A stretch of 64,000 nt of DNA from Nostoc sp. PCC 7107 (GCF_000316625.1 NC_019676.1:4916501-4980500), one strand, 5' to 3'. Shown: positions 9,414 to 18,963, numbered from the stretch's first letter. Program-made: numbers and translations. The notes: generated from the letters alone by a model not told the origin.

Positions 9414-9460
9414 GAAAGGTAAAACATCTTTTTATATCTGTTGTAAATTGAGAAAAGCAA

Positions 9461-9508
9461 ATGCGATCGCCTGCTGGTATCATTCAACTACCAAACAAGC
9501 GATCGCAT
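9461..9508. repeat. Inverted pair of HIP1 sites
   Basis: ATGCGATCGC at 9461-9470 and its exact inverse GCGATCGCAT at 9499-9508 flank a 28-bp AT-rich loop, just upstream of the pseudouridine synthase start (9529). It could form a hairpin in the 5' leader. HIP1 is so abundant here that chance pairing is possible. Confidence 0.4.
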
Positions 9509-9528
9509 CATCATTTTACCGTTGAGAT

Positions 9529-11136
9529 TTGCTGATGGCAGAAGCATCTCCTAGCTATTACTATCAAGGTTATTGTCCGCAAACGGGGGAAATTTTAAGC
9601 TTACCCCGTACTACTTTGATAGAAGAAATTGCCCGTGGTTTAATGAAATACCTGGCTACGGATGAATGTTATGCCAGCGAGGGTAAAATGTATGGGGTAT
9701 TGTTGGTAGAATCACAGACTAGTGAACAACAAGTCATCAAAGCTTTTTCAGGGTTATTAAATGGTCAAAGTGTTGTGGATGGCTGGGTTCCGCCAATTCC
9801 CGGTAGAGAAGCAGTCGCTTTGACAGAAGCCGAAACTTTAGCAAAGTTAGAGGCTATTAAACAAGAAATTATTACCTTACAACAATTACCAGAACAACAG
9901 CAGTATGAAATATTATCTGGTGAATTTGAGCAGAAATTACAAGTAATGAGCGATCGCCATCGTGATTGCAGATATCAACGCCAAGCACAACGCCAGCAGC
10001 TTTGCGAAACACTCACAGGAGAAGTTCTCACCCTCGCACTAGCAGAACTTGACTCAGCCAGCCGTCGAGATGGAATTGAACGACGACAACTCAAACGTCA
10101 GCGAGATGCAGTTTTACAGCCACTTCAACAAGCAATTGCCACCGCAGACGCAAGAATACGAGAATTAAAACAACAGCGTAAAACATTATCTCGCCAACTC
10201 CAAGCCCAGATGCACGCGGCTTACTCTTTGATGAATTTTTTTGGGCAGTCTCTAACTTTACAACAATTAATGCCAGATGGTTTACCCACAGGTACAGGAG
10301 ACTGTTGCGCCCCAAAACTATTACATTACGCCGCCACCCATCACCTCAAACCCCTCGCAATGGCTGAATTTTGGTGGGGTCAATCTTCAGGAGATAAAAT
10401 TCAAGGGGAATTTTATCAAGCTTGTGTAGAACGTTGTCAGCCGTTGATGGGGTTTTTGCTGTCGGGTATTAAACCTAATAGTTCAAGGGGATTTCTCAGC
10501 CCCTTTTCTACTAGAGAGGAGATTATTTATCAAGACAAATGGCTGATTGCTGTGAATAAACCTGCGGGACTGTTATCTGTTCCCGGACGTTATCAAGACA
10601 CCCAAGATAGTGTGGTGAGTCGTTTACGGAATTTATTAGCTGATGGGATGAACCTTGTATCTGTGCATCGCTTGGATCAAGCGACTTCTGGTATTTTGTT
10701 GATAGCACGCGATCGCAATACTCACTATCATCTCAGTCAACAATTCCAACAGCGACAAGTACAGAAAGTCTATGAAGCCATCCTCGCAGGTGCAGTGACA
10801 AAAAATCAAGGTGTAATTGAATTACCACTTTGGGGAAATCCGCAAAATCGTCCTTATCAACAAGTTGATTGGCAACATGGTAAACCTAGCGTGACTCAGT
10901 TTCAGGTAATCGCCCAGGAAGGCGAATACACCCGTGTAAAGTTTATTCCTCTCACCGGACGCACCCATCAGTTGCGGGTTCATGCGGCGGTAGGATTAGG
11001 CGTGGTAATATTAGGCGATCGCCTTTATGGATGTGCGACTGAGGCTAGTCGTCTACATCTCCACGCCAGGGAACTGATTTTTTACCATCCCCAATTAGAA
11101 AAAACAATTCATTTACAAGCAAAAACGCCTTTTTAA
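9529..11136 (+). CDS. RluA-family pseudouridine synthase with long N-terminal coiled-coil region
   Basis: A 535-residue protein. The C-terminal half (from about residue 325) is an RluA-type catalytic domain: EEIIYQDKWLIAVNKPAGLLS, then the catalytic motif HRLDQATSG with the nucleophilic Asp at about residue 383, and TGRTHQLRVHAA. It isomerises uridine to pseudouridine in rRNA or tRNA. The first ~320 residues are not found in short RluA enzymes; they contain a Gln/Arg-rich stretch (about 125-240) predicted to be coiled coil and have no S4 domain. Starts at ATG 9529 and 9535 are both possible. Target site cannot be predicted. Confidence 0.85.
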   Translation: MLMAEASPSYYYQGYCPQTGEILSLPRTTLIEEIARGLMKYLATDECYASEGKMYGVLLVESQTSEQQVIKAFSGLLNGQSVVDGWVPPIPGREAVALTEAETLAKLEAIKQEIITLQQLPEQQQYEILSGEFEQKLQVMSDRHRDCRYQRQAQRQQLCETLTGEVLTLALAELDSASRRDGIERRQLKRQRDAVLQPLQQAIATADARIRELKQQRKTLSRQLQAQMHAAYSLMNFFGQSLTLQQLMPDGLPTGTGDCCAPKLLHYAATHHLKPLAMAEFWWGQSSGDKIQGEFYQACVERCQPLMGFLLSGIKPNSSRGFLSPFSTREEIIYQDKWLIAVNKPAGLLSVPGRYQDTQDSVVSRLRNLLADGMNLVSVHRLDQATSGILLIARDRNTHYHLSQQFQQRQVQKVYEAILAGAVTKNQGVIELPLWGNPQNRPYQQVDWQHGKPSVTQFQVIAQEGEYTRVKFIPLTGRTHQLRVHAAVGLGVVILGDRLYGCATEASRLHLHARELIFYHPQLEKTIHLQAKTPF

Positions 11137-11219
11137 GTGAGTGTCAATCTATCATTAGTCGTTTGTTATTCATCATTTTTCATTGGTAAGGTAATGACGA
11201 ATTACCAATTGCGCGTGAT

Positions 11220-12272
11220 ATGAGATACAAACTCTTGGGCAAAAGTGGGTTGAGAGTTTCTGAACTCTGCTTGGGAACTATGACCTTTGGTGAAGATTGG
11301 GGTTGGGGTGCTTCTGCTGATGAAAGTCGCAAAATCTTTGATACTTTCACAGAAGCAGGCGGGAATTTTATTGACACCGCCAATGGTTACACAGATGGTA
11401 GTAGTGAAAAAATTGTCGGTGAATTAATTGCCAAAGACCGAGAACGCTTTGTAGTTGCAACTAAATATTCATTTCCATTGCGAATGGGTGAAAAAACAGG
11501 TAATCCTAATGGTAGTGGCAACCATCGCAAGAATTTGGTGCAATCTTTAGAAGGTAGCCTCAAACGCCTGAATACAGATTATATTGATTTATTTTGGTTA
11601 CACGCTTGGGACTTCACAACTCCGATTGAGGAGGTAATGCGATCGCTTGATGATGTAGTCCGTCAAGGTAAAGTTCTTTACATTGGGATTTCTGATGCCC
11701 CCGCTTGGATTGTGGCACAAGCTAATACTATCGCTCAATATCAAGGCTGGACAAAGTTTATTGCTTTGCAAATAGAGTATAATTTGATTCAACGGACACC
11801 AGAAAGAGATTTGCTCCCAATGGCCAAAGCCTTTGATTTAGCTATCACACCGTGGTCGCCGTTAGCTGGTGGGGTACTAACAGGTAAGTATAATCAGCTT
11901 GTGCAACCAGGAGAAGAACAAGGCAGACTGGCAAACACAGGTATGGGAACAGTATCAGAACGCAGTTTAGCGATCGCTGAGGTAGTGAGTCAAGTTGCCG
12001 GTGAGGTCGGTCGTTCACCTTCCCAAGTTGCATTAGCTTGGTTACGCGCCCAAAGTGGTGTAGTTATCCCCATCGTTGGCGCACGCAAACTCAGTCAATT
12101 TCAAGATAACTTGGCTTGTTTAGATCTCAGCTTATCACCAGAACATCTGCAACGTCTGAATGAAGTCAGTCAAATTGAACTTGGTTTTCCTCATGACTTT
12201 TTACAGAATGATATGATCCGCGATCGCCTTTTTGGTGGCACATTCAATACTATAGACAATCATCACCTGTGA
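11220..12272 (+). CDS. Aldo/keto reductase
   Basis: A 350-residue NAD(P)H-dependent oxidoreductase of the AKR superfamily. The opening MRYKLLGKSGLRVSELCLGTMTFGEDWGW, with the catalytic tetrad positions in NFIDTANGY (Asp, Tyr), FVVATKYSF (Lys) and YIDLFWLHAWD (His), is intact. The C-terminal PIVGARKLSQFQDNL is the usual NADP-phosphate binding region. It reduces aldehydes or ketones in the cytoplasm; the substrate is unknown. It stands alone between the pseudouridine synthase and dps genes on the same strand. Confidence 0.9.
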   Translation: MRYKLLGKSGLRVSELCLGTMTFGEDWGWGASADESRKIFDTFTEAGGNFIDTANGYTDGSSEKIVGELIAKDRERFVVATKYSFPLRMGEKTGNPNGSGNHRKNLVQSLEGSLKRLNTDYIDLFWLHAWDFTTPIEEVMRSLDDVVRQGKVLYIGISDAPAWIVAQANTIAQYQGWTKFIALQIEYNLIQRTPERDLLPMAKAFDLAITPWSPLAGGVLTGKYNQLVQPGEEQGRLANTGMGTVSERSLAIAEVVSQVAGEVGRSPSQVALAWLRAQSGVVIPIVGARKLSQFQDNLACLDLSLSPEHLQRLNEVSQIELGFPHDFLQNDMIRDRLFGGTFNTIDNHHL

Positions 12273-12403
12273 ATAAGTAAGAATTCTCAAGAATGATTTA
12301 GATAATAATTCATTAACGGCGAAAAACCATCTGTCTTCAGGAAGTTTTGTAAACTACACGACTTTTGTAGACTCATTATGTCGATCAAAAAAAACGTGGA
12401 ACC

Positions 12404-12964
12404 ATGAGCGACAATAAGCAGACATCCCGCCTTTACCCTACTCGGATTGATATTCCAGCCGAAGCCCGTTCTCAAATCGTGGCCATTCTCAATCAAACAT
12501 TGGCAGCTACTTTGGATTTAAAAACCCAGACGAAGCAAGCCCACTGGAATGTTAAAGGTACTGACTTCTATCAGTTGCATGAATTGTTTGATGAGATTGC
12601 TGGCGAATTAGAAGAATACGTTGATATGGTTGCTGAACGTGTCACGGCTTTAGGTGGCTACGCTTTTGGAACCGCTAGACTCGCTGCTAGTAACTCCATC
12701 TTGCCAGAATATCCCTTGGATATTTTGGATGGCAAAAACCATGTAACAGCATTAGCAGACCGTTTCGCGCCTTACGGTAAACATATCCGAGAAGCGATCG
12801 CTAAAACCAACGACTTAGGTGATGCTGATACCGCTGACCTTTACACCGAAATTTCTCGCACCATTGACAAACGACTTTGGTTCTTAGAAGCTCATCTACA
12901 AGTAGCTGAAATCAAAGCAGAAAATGGCTCAGTTGCAGCTAAAACACCCGCTAATGTGAGATAA
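12404..12964 (+). CDS. dps: Dps-family ferritin-like DNA-protection protein
   Basis: A 186-residue Dps subunit that oxidises Fe(II) with H2O2 and stores Fe(III), protecting DNA. All intersubunit ferroxidase ligands are present with E. coli spacing: His47 (in HWN), His59, Asp63, Asp74 and Glu78. The N-terminal ~20 residues are polar with few Lys, so DNA binding may be weak. The C-terminal tail (AKTPANVR) is short and unstructured. Upstream, GATAATAATTCATTA (12301-12315) resembles a degenerate Fur-type site, which would fit iron control, but the match is weak. Nostoc species carry several Dps paralogues; which one this is cannot be said from the sequence alone. Confidence 0.93.
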   Translation: MSDNKQTSRLYPTRIDIPAEARSQIVAILNQTLAATLDLKTQTKQAHWNVKGTDFYQLHELFDEIAGELEEYVDMVAERVTALGGYAFGTARLAASNSILPEYPLDILDGKNHVTALADRFAPYGKHIREAIAKTNDLGDADTADLYTEISRTIDKRLWFLEAHLQVAEIKAENGSVAAKTPANVR

Positions 12965-13012
12965 ATACTTTTTCCATCTCCAATAGCAGTTATAAATGGT
13001 TTGTGAACAACA

Positions 13013-13045
13013 AGATACCCGATTTCTTTAAGAAATCGGGTATCT
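13013..13045. terminator. Hairpin repeat, copy 2 (perfect 15-bp stem)
   Basis: AGATACCCGATTTCT and its exact inverse AGAAATCGGGTATCT enclose a TTA loop. Compared with copies 1 and 3, the stem bases have changed on both sides together (CCCC/GGGG to ACCC/GGGT, GACTTC to GATTTC), which indicates selection for the hairpin or gene conversion. Located about 50 bp after dps, it could terminate that gene. Confidence 0.7.
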
Positions 13046-13068
13046 AAGCCTTTAGTATCTTTTTGGTA

Positions 13069-13097
13069 AGTACGCCACTTTTTAGTGCGTACTTTTC
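13069..13097 (+). terminator. Intrinsic-terminator-like hairpin after dps
   Basis: AGTACGCCACT pairs with AGTGCGTACT (one bulge) over a TTTT loop and is followed by TTTTC. This is the better candidate for the dps terminator. Confidence 0.5.
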
Positions 13098-13309
13098 ATT
13101 TTATAGGTAGATATTCTAATATTTAAATAAGTCGCAAGACAGCTAGATAAATCAAAAATACTTCTTTAGTTAATGTTTGATTGACCATGAAAATCTAGCA
13201 CATCAACTTGATTATTATGTAATTTATGCACTGCGATCGCCATCATATTGTTGCACAAAAAAATATTAGTTATTTACATTGCCAAAACCAAATCAACTGA
13301 GGTGAATTT

Positions 13310-14026
13310 ATGTCTCAAAATACAATTAACTATCTAATTCATGATAGAAATAATCGCGGTCGTAGCCAAATTGGTTGGCTTGATAGCTACCATACATTTT
13401 CCTTCAGTCATTTTTACGATCCCAATCGGATGGGATTCCGTTCTCTGCGAGTGATTAACGATGATCGCGTTGCACCAGGTGCGGGTTTTCCTACCCACGG
13501 CCACCGAGATATGGAAATCCTCACTTATGTCCTATCTGGCGCAGTCGAGCATAAAGACAGCTTAGGTACAGGTTCCGTCATTCGTCCTGGTGATGCTCAA
13601 ATTATGAGTGCTGGTACAGGCATCATGCACAGCGAGTTTAATCCCTCACCCACTGAACCACTGCACCTACTGCAAATCTGGATTTTACCTGATGAACAAG
13701 GCCTGGCTCCCAGATATGAACAAAAAACATTTCCTATCGAAGAAAAGCGCGGTCAATTACGCTTAATCGCCGCCAAAGATGGCCGCGACGGTGCGGTGAC
13801 AATTCATCAAGATGTTGATTTATACGTTTCTATTTTAGAAAACGGTGATGTGGTAAATTATCATCTGAAACGCGATCGCTATGCTTGGTTGCAAATAGCC
13901 CAAGGTGTAGCCACATTGAACGGTGAAGAACTCAGAGCCGGCGATGGGGTGCAAATCAGTGGCGAAGAACAACTGGAAATCAGTACTGATGTTGGCGCAG
14001 AAGTTCTCTTGTTTGATTTAGGTTGA
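13310..14026 (+). CDS. Pirin-family protein (YhhW-like)
   Basis: A 238-residue bicupin of the pirin family. The metal-binding motif [10 protein letters not shown] gives His63 and His65, with the further ligands in GIMHSEFNP. Several bacterial pirins are quercetin 2,3-dioxygenases; others are redox sensors, so the activity is uncertain. The start is supported by a strong ribosome-binding site TGAGGTGA just before ATG 13310. A second, divergent pirin is encoded convergently on the other strand at 14116, so the pair is not a recent tandem duplication. Confidence 0.9.
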   Translation: MSQNTINYLIHDRNNRGRSQIGWLDSYHTFSFSHFYDPNRMGFRSLRVINDDRVAPGAGFPTHGHRDMEILTYVLSGAVEHKDSLGTGSVIRPGDAQIMSAGTGIMHSEFNPSPTEPLHLLQIWILPDEQGLAPRYEQKTFPIEEKRGQLRLIAAKDGRDGAVTIHQDVDLYVSILENGDVVNYHLKRDRYAWLQIAQGVATLNGEELRAGDGVQISGEEQLEISTDVGAEVLLFDLG

Positions 14027-14060
14027 TAGGATTTACGCACAAAGTTTGTTTGTTAAGAAT

Positions 14061-14090
14061 GGGTGTAGGGGTTTCTGTTCACCTACACCC
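14061..14090. terminator. Hairpin between convergent pirin genes
   Basis: GGGTGTAGG at 14061-14069 pairs perfectly with CCTACACCC at 14082-14090. Its position between two converging stop codons suggests a bidirectional terminator, although no T-run follows. AGGATTTACGCA at 14029 is one base from the terminal repeat of the MITE at 61295. Confidence 0.45.
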
Positions 14091-14115
14091 TTACACCCCT
14101 ATCTTTCTGGAAAAA

Positions 14116-15000
14116 CTACAACGGATTAGCCTCTGTCACCACTTCTGGTAGGGGAATAAACTCTGTTTCATCTACCACCTTAGCAAAGCGGTTGTCGCGC
14201 CAATCAGCTTTAGCTTGTTCTATGCGCTCTGGTCGGCTGGAGACGAAATTCCACCATTTATAGCGTTTGCCCAATGGCTCACCACCAATCACAATACACC
14301 GAGCCGCCGCGATCGCCGAAACTCTCACCTCATCACCTGGTTCTAGAATCGCCAGGCGATAAGGTTCTATTGGTTCATCATTAATACTCAGTCCCTCAGT
14401 GACACTGTATACTGCCCTCTCGGCATAATCAGCGGAGATAGTAAAGTGAGTATGAGCAGACAGTACCACATCTAAATAAAGGATGGGAGAAAAAACTTTC
14501 ACAGGTGAGGTATAACCCGATGCTGTTCCTGCAATGAGTTTGATGATAGTGCCATTTTCTTCCCAGGTAGGAATAGTTTCAGCAGTATAGTGAATGAAGC
14601 AAGGCTCAGTTTCTTCGTACTCCACAGGTAAAGCAATCCAGGTTTGAATACCATGAATAGTCGCCTCGTTGTGACGGTCAAAATCAGGTGATCGCTCTGA
14701 ATGAGCAATTCCTTTTCCCGCCGTCATCCAATTAACTGCACCCGGTTGAATTTCTTGCACAGTACCCAAACTATCACGGTGCATGATTGCACCATCAAAT
14801 AAGTAAGTTAGGGTTGCCAGATTGATATGAGGATGTGGTCTCACATCAATACCTTTGTTAGCCGGCAAAACCGAAGGGCCGAGATGATCAAAAAAAATAA
14901 ATGGCCCGACCATTTGGCGTTGAGGATATGGCAAACTACGGCGGGCGATAAACCCACCCAAATCTTTAACTTCAGGTTCAATCAGTTGAACTATCGCCAT
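14116..15000 (-). CDS. Pirin-family protein (longer type)
   Basis: Bicupin with the pirin blocks GPFIFFDHLGPS, DVRPHPHINLATLTY (metal His pair) and GKGIAHSERSP, then a C-terminal second cupin ending RFAKVVDETEFIPLPE. I place the start at ATG 15000 (MAIVQLIEPEVKDLGGF), which fits the family's usual N-terminus. An in-frame ATG at 15066 would add 22 residues (MAFCLANLLIIIAAF) resembling a hydrophobic leader; pirins are cytoplasmic, so I doubt it. Neither start has a clear Shine-Dalgarno. Function as for other pirins is undetermined between quercetinase and regulatory roles. Confidence 0.87.
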   Translation of the reverse strand: MAIVQLIEPEVKDLGGFIARRSLPYPQRQMVGPFIFFDHLGPSVLPANKGIDVRPHPHINLATLTYLFDGAIMHRDSLGTVQEIQPGAVNWMTAGKGIAHSERSPDFDRHNEATIHGIQTWIALPVEYEETEPCFIHYTAETIPTWEENGTIIKLIAGTASGYTSPVKVFSPILYLDVVLSAHTHFTISADYAERAVYSVTEGLSINDEPIEPYRLAILEPGDEVRVSAIAAARCIVIGGEPLGKRYKWWNFVSSRPERIEQAKADWRDNRFAKVVDETEFIPLPEVVTEANPL

Positions 15001-15421
15001 AGGTAATGGGGGGTAATTGGTAAATGCTGCAATTATTATAAGTAGATTTGCCAAGCAAAAAGCCACAATGCCAGGGGTAATCCTAGCAGAGAAATTATTA
15101 ATTTTTTAGTTTATGTGGGCTGTTTTTTGTTAGTGATGGCTTTCATCCTGGGTTAATTGAAAAACGGCGATCGCACTCATATCTGCGATGAAGCAGCTAA
15201 ATTGATGCTGTATAGCGATTATTTTTCAGTATATTTACAGACTGCCATTATTGTCATTCTGAGGCATAACTCACTCTTTGTGTTACTTCCTCAGCAATTT
15301 TACTAGATTAACAATCGGCTTTTAAAAATCAAAAAAATAATCTGGTAATTATACTATGTTTTTCTGTGTGGATAGTTGTAATTTTGTAGGGGTAACAGAT
15401 GGACTAAAGGAAATTGAACTT
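15001..15421. other. Divergent spacer, about 420 bp
   Basis: Between the divergent pirin and Mo-nitrogenase-C genes. One HIP1 site and AT-rich sequence; no terminator or defined operator seen. If the upstream start choices at 15066 and 15356 were used, the spacer would shrink to 289 bp. Confidence 0.45.
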
Positions 15422-15709
15422 ATGGACTTCTTAAATAAACCTCAAGTCAATAACAGTTTATTAAATCAGTTACGGAATCAGCTTGATGTTTTAGAAATAC
15501 GGGACGATAAACTTGCCAGATTATTATGTACAATCATTCCCTCTCATTGCCCGTTTGAGAGAAATATATCAATATTAGGACGGACGCTTTTTCGCATTCC
15601 ACCTTTGTGCAAGTTAAATCCTCTTTATGAGCAAGTAGTTGGTCTGCGTTTTAAGTGTTTGATGTATCTAGCCGATGAATGTGGTGAAGATGTGACAAAA
15701 TATTGTTAG
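15422..15709 (+). CDS. Stand-alone Mo-dependent nitrogenase C-terminal-domain protein
   Basis: A 95-residue protein matching the Mo-dependent nitrogenase C-terminal domain family: DDKLARLLCTIIPSHCPFER, then GRTLFRIPPLCKLNPLY and the end YLADECGEDVTKYC with conserved cysteines. Small stand-alone copies occur in several paralogues in N2-fixing cyanobacteria; the name comes from a fusion and the function is unknown. I chose ATG 15422 because AAAGGA (15406-15411) is correctly spaced before it and the protein begins MDFLNKPQVNN. An upstream in-frame ATG at 15356 lacks a ribosome site. No other nitrogen-fixation gene is nearby. Confidence 0.82.
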   Translation: MDFLNKPQVNNSLLNQLRNQLDVLEIRDDKLARLLCTIIPSHCPFERNISILGRTLFRIPPLCKLNPLYEQVVGLRFKCLMYLADECGEDVTKYC

Positions 15710-15763
15710 ACATAGCAGAGTAACGATATTTCAAACTCTGATGTTTTACAAGTTTGCAGTGAA

Positions 15764-16330
15764 ATGATGAACTGGAATCAATATGATTATTTATTAGTAC
15801 TCGATTTAGAAGCCACTTGTTGTGATCAAGGAACTATCAAACGGCATGAGATGGAAATCATCGAAATTGGAGCCGTTATGGTTGAGGCACAAAATTTAAC
15901 AGTCATTGATGAGTTTCAAACGTTTATCAAGCCGGTGCGCTATCCAATACTCACAGATTTCTGTAAATCATTGACATCAATTACGCAGATATATGTTGAT
16001 CAGGCTCCTGGATATCCTGAAGCGATCGCAATACTGCAAAAATGGTTATCTCATTATCCCAATGCTGTATTTGGTTCCTGGGGAGACTATGATCGTAACC
16101 AGTTTAAACAAGACAGCAAGTTTCACAATCTTCCCTTTCCTATCGCTTATCCTCATATAAATCTCAAACAGCATTTTAGTGAAAGTCAAAGCTTATCTAA
16201 GCGCTATGGTATGGCAGAAGCTTTGCAACTCGTAAATATAGAACTACAAGGAACACATCATCGTGGTATTGATGATGCGAGAAATATTGCTAAACTTTTG
16301 CCTTGGATTCTCAACAGACAAAAGTTGTAG
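15764..16330 (+). CDS. DEDDh 3'-5' exonuclease (ERI-1/KapD-like)
   Basis: A 188-residue RNase-T-like exonuclease. Exo I is LVLDLEATCC with Asp14 and Glu16, Exo II is in FGSWGDYDRNQF, and Exo III is HHRGIDDARN with the His-x4-Asp of the DEDDh class. Members such as ERI-1 and KapD trim RNA or DNA 3' ends using two metal ions; the natural substrate here is unknown. The length is the catalytic domain alone. ATG 15764 and 15767 are adjacent alternatives. It lies 54 bp after the previous gene, possibly co-transcribed. Confidence 0.88.
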   Translation: MMNWNQYDYLLVLDLEATCCDQGTIKRHEMEIIEIGAVMVEAQNLTVIDEFQTFIKPVRYPILTDFCKSLTSITQIYVDQAPGYPEAIAILQKWLSHYPNAVFGSWGDYDRNQFKQDSKFHNLPFPIAYPHINLKQHFSESQSLSKRYGMAEALQLVNIELQGTHHRGIDDARNIAKLLPWILNRQKL

Positions 16331-17192
16331 TCAATTTACCGTTTTGATCATGGGTTGTCCTCAATAAATAGTGCTGAGTGCTGAAAATGATAAAAATCTC
16401 TCTTTAGATAGATGCTTATTTTTATTTACTAGATATCTCAAATAAAGAAAATTGTGCAGTTCTCAAAAACAGCTTGTGTGCAAAGTGACAGGCTGTTGTT
16501 TGATTTTTTTAATTAAGTCTTTAAGCAAATATATTTCATTCTCAAACCGGATGAATACAAAATCGATAATTAATGATTCGGTTAAGAAAAAAATAGTTTT
16601 TATTTGCGATCAGTCAGCGAATACTTAGGTAGTCGAGCATAAGAATGATGCAGCTCGTCAAGTTAAGCATACAATTGGGTGATTAATTTAAAATTTTCTT
16701 AAATTATCTTGTCTGATGAATCAATGCAATTTATTCAAGAGTGATTAAATTTATCAGCAACCGGATATGTTGATAAAATCTCTCGACTGATTTTTGTTAA
16801 ACAGACATTAGATGAAATTCAAATTTTATTTTAGAAGTTTGGGGTAACAAATCCTCAACATCAGAGGTTTATAGCCATTTTAAACATCTCAATTATATTT
16901 ATTAATCAATATGCGATTTAATGTTTGAATTGCCGGAGAAATTTGTAGGCGATCGCCTCTTGCAAGCTAAATTAAACAAACAATAAAAATTTATCTAAAA
17001 TTAATATATTAAATAGTATTTATACTTATAAGGATTTAATACGGAAATAGGCTATATATTCCGCTTTACCAAAACTATAGAGATGATTCTATAAGCTGAT
17101 TAGAGAGATTTGGAAGATTTTCAACTCTAAATCACTGCGTTTTTCCGGGAATTAAGGTAACAAATTTCCGCAACGTTTCTGCCGAAAAAAGT
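16331..17192. other. 862-bp intergenic region
   Basis: The longest unexplained spacer. It is very AT-rich and has a short STRR-like GTGCTGAGTGCTGA near 16370 and one HIP1 site near 16950. I found no coding frame longer than about 20 codons, no convincing tRNA or known riboswitch, and no terminator. It probably carries the promoter and leader of the EAL gene. Confidence 0.5.
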
Positions 17193-18935
17193 TTGGTAAC
17201 TATCTACCATCAAATCGAATCTATGAAGCTACATCACAAACTTTATCTCTACACATCTCTAGCTAACTTTCGCTTGCTCAAGAAAAGTTATACAGCCAAA
17301 ATCATGTCAGTAGCCTTTTTAGGTACTCATGTACCTTTGCTGACTTTACTATTCTGTTTCGTTACATCTAATTCTTATTCTTGGGAGATGATAATACGAG
17401 TATTGCTGATTGCTTTATTCGCAACACTCATCGGTACAGCTGCTACACTTTATGCACTGCACTATCTTTTAGCTCCAGTTATTTTAACTTCGGCTGCATT
17501 GCAAGATTATTTTCATACTAAAAAATTACCAGAACTCCCTACAGAATATGCAGATGAAGCAGGTACATTAATGGCAGATACCTCGCAAACTCTGCATAAA
17601 TTAGATGAATTGATTCATCAGATTAGTAATTATGACAATTTAACTGGATTACCAAATCGGGATTTATTTAGCGATCGCCTTTATCAGAACATCTCGCAAT
17701 CACAGAATCAGCAGCAGATGGTAGCTGTGCTGTTGCTGGGCATTGATGATTTTACAGGTATCAGTCATGGGTTGGAGCATGAAAAATCTAATTTGCTTTT
17801 AAGAGCAGTTGCCCAGCGTTTAACCAATTGTATAGGTCAAACAGATATCCTCGCCCATTTGAGCCAAGATGAATTTGCGATCGCACACATCGAGATACTT
17901 TCCTTTGAGAGTGTGATCAAACTCTCACAGTTACTTCTGGGTACAATATCCAAACCTTTCTTTATCGATGGGCAGCAGATTCACATTACCGCCAGTATTG
18001 GCATCACAATTAATAATTTAGGCGATCGTAATTATGTCGATCAACTACTGCAACAGGCTCACATCGCACTTTACCAAGCAAAACAACAAGGGCGCAGTCA
18101 ACATCGCTTCTACTCCCCAGAAATTAACGCGCGGTTGCAAGAGAGATTGACCATAGAAAACGAGTTACGCGGGGCTTTAGATCGGGGAGAAATGGTAGTT
18201 TATTATCAACCCCTCATTGATTTACAGACTAGACAAATAACCGCAGTGGAAGCACTGGTACGTTGGCAACATCCGACACGGGGCTTGATTTCTCCAGCCC
18301 AATTTATCCCCATTGCCGAAGACAATGGTTTAATCATCTCCATTGGAGAATGGGTATTACGTACTGCTTGCGCCCAAAATCGCGCTTGGCAATTAGCGGG
18401 AATGGAACCAATACGGATGTCAGTCAACCTCTCAGCCCGACAGTTTGAAAAACCAAACTTAGTAGAGGTTATCAAACAAGTTCTACAAGAAACAGAATTG
18501 TCAGCATCATACTTAGAATTAGAAGTAACTGAAAGCTTCTTGATGGGCGATGTGCAGCGCTCTGTCACAACCCTCAAGCAATTACGGGAACTAGGTTTAT
18601 GGTTAGCCTTAGATGACTTCGGCACCGGCTATTCTTCCTTAAACTACTTGAATCAGTTCCCTGTAAATATGCTTAAAATAGACCGGTCATTCGTTCAAAA
18701 TATTACAGTAGCTTCCGATGGTGGCGCGGTTACAGATGCCATTATTGCCTTAGCCAAAAGCCTCCAGTTGAAAATTACCGCTGAAGGGGTAGAGACTCAA
18801 GAACAATTGGAGTATTTAGAACAGCGTGGCTGTCAAGAAGGTCAAGGATATTATTTTGGTATCCCAGCACCCGCACAGAGAATTACGGAACTGCTTAAGC
18901 GCAATTCTCAGCAGCTAGAACATCTAATTGCATGA
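17193..18935 (+). CDS. Membrane-anchored degenerate GGDEF-EAL c-di-GMP phosphodiesterase
   Basis: A 580-residue protein. Two transmembrane helices (about residues 36-58 and 66-90) are followed by a short linker, a GGDEF domain (about 140-305) and an EAL domain (about 320-570). The GGDEF signature is LSQDEF instead of GGDEF, so cyclase activity is probably lost and the domain may only bind GTP. The EAL catalytic set is intact: EALVRW, SVNLSARQ, ELEVTES, DDFGTGYSSL, LKIDRSF and TAEGVET. It should therefore hydrolyse c-di-GMP to pGpG at the membrane. ATG 17193 or 17223 (MKLHHKLYLYT) may be the start. A hairpin with a T-run at 18964-19005 follows the stop. Confidence 0.88.
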   Translation: MVTIYHQIESMKLHHKLYLYTSLANFRLLKKSYTAKIMSVAFLGTHVPLLTLLFCFVTSNSYSWEMIIRVLLIALFATLIGTAATLYALHYLLAPVILTSAALQDYFHTKKLPELPTEYADEAGTLMADTSQTLHKLDELIHQISNYDNLTGLPNRDLFSDRLYQNISQSQNQQQMVAVLLLGIDDFTGISHGLEHEKSNLLLRAVAQRLTNCIGQTDILAHLSQDEFAIAHIEILSFESVIKLSQLLLGTISKPFFIDGQQIHITASIGITINNLGDRNYVDQLLQQAHIALYQAKQQGRSQHRFYSPEINARLQERLTIENELRGALDRGEMVVYYQPLIDLQTRQITAVEALVRWQHPTRGLISPAQFIPIAEDNGLIISIGEWVLRTACAQNRAWQLAGMEPIRMSVNLSARQFEKPNLVEVIKQVLQETELSASYLELEVTESFLMGDVQRSVTTLKQLRELGLWLALDDFGTGYSSLNYLNQFPVNMLKIDRSFVQNITVASDGGAVTDAIIALAKSLQLKITAEGVETQEQLEYLEQRGCQEGQGYYFGIPAPAQRITELLKRNSQQLEHLIA

Positions 18936-18963
18936 AACTCATACCAGTTTAAATTTTGGATTG

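Larger units (their letters stand above)
12965..13309. other. 345-bp intergenic region with two hairpins
   Basis: Between dps and the first pirin gene. It holds the hairpin repeat at 13013-13045 and a second terminator-like hairpin at 13069-13097. The rest (about 13100-13300) is AT-rich with one HIP1 site and no coding frame. Confidence 0.6.

Noticed and set aside
16921-16986. 21-codon frame MFELPEKFVGDRLLQAKLNKQ
   Set aside because: Too short, no ribosome site, partly made of a HIP1 site; no support as a gene.
17100-17192. Riboswitch (for example c-di-GMP type) in the EAL gene leader
   Set aside because: The sequence has several TTCCG/CGGAA segments but I could not fold it into a known aptamer or find the conserved loops.
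18206-18625. 139-residue minus-strand frame within the EAL gene
   Set aside because: Antisense to well-conserved EAL coding sequence, with no protein-like pattern or start signal.
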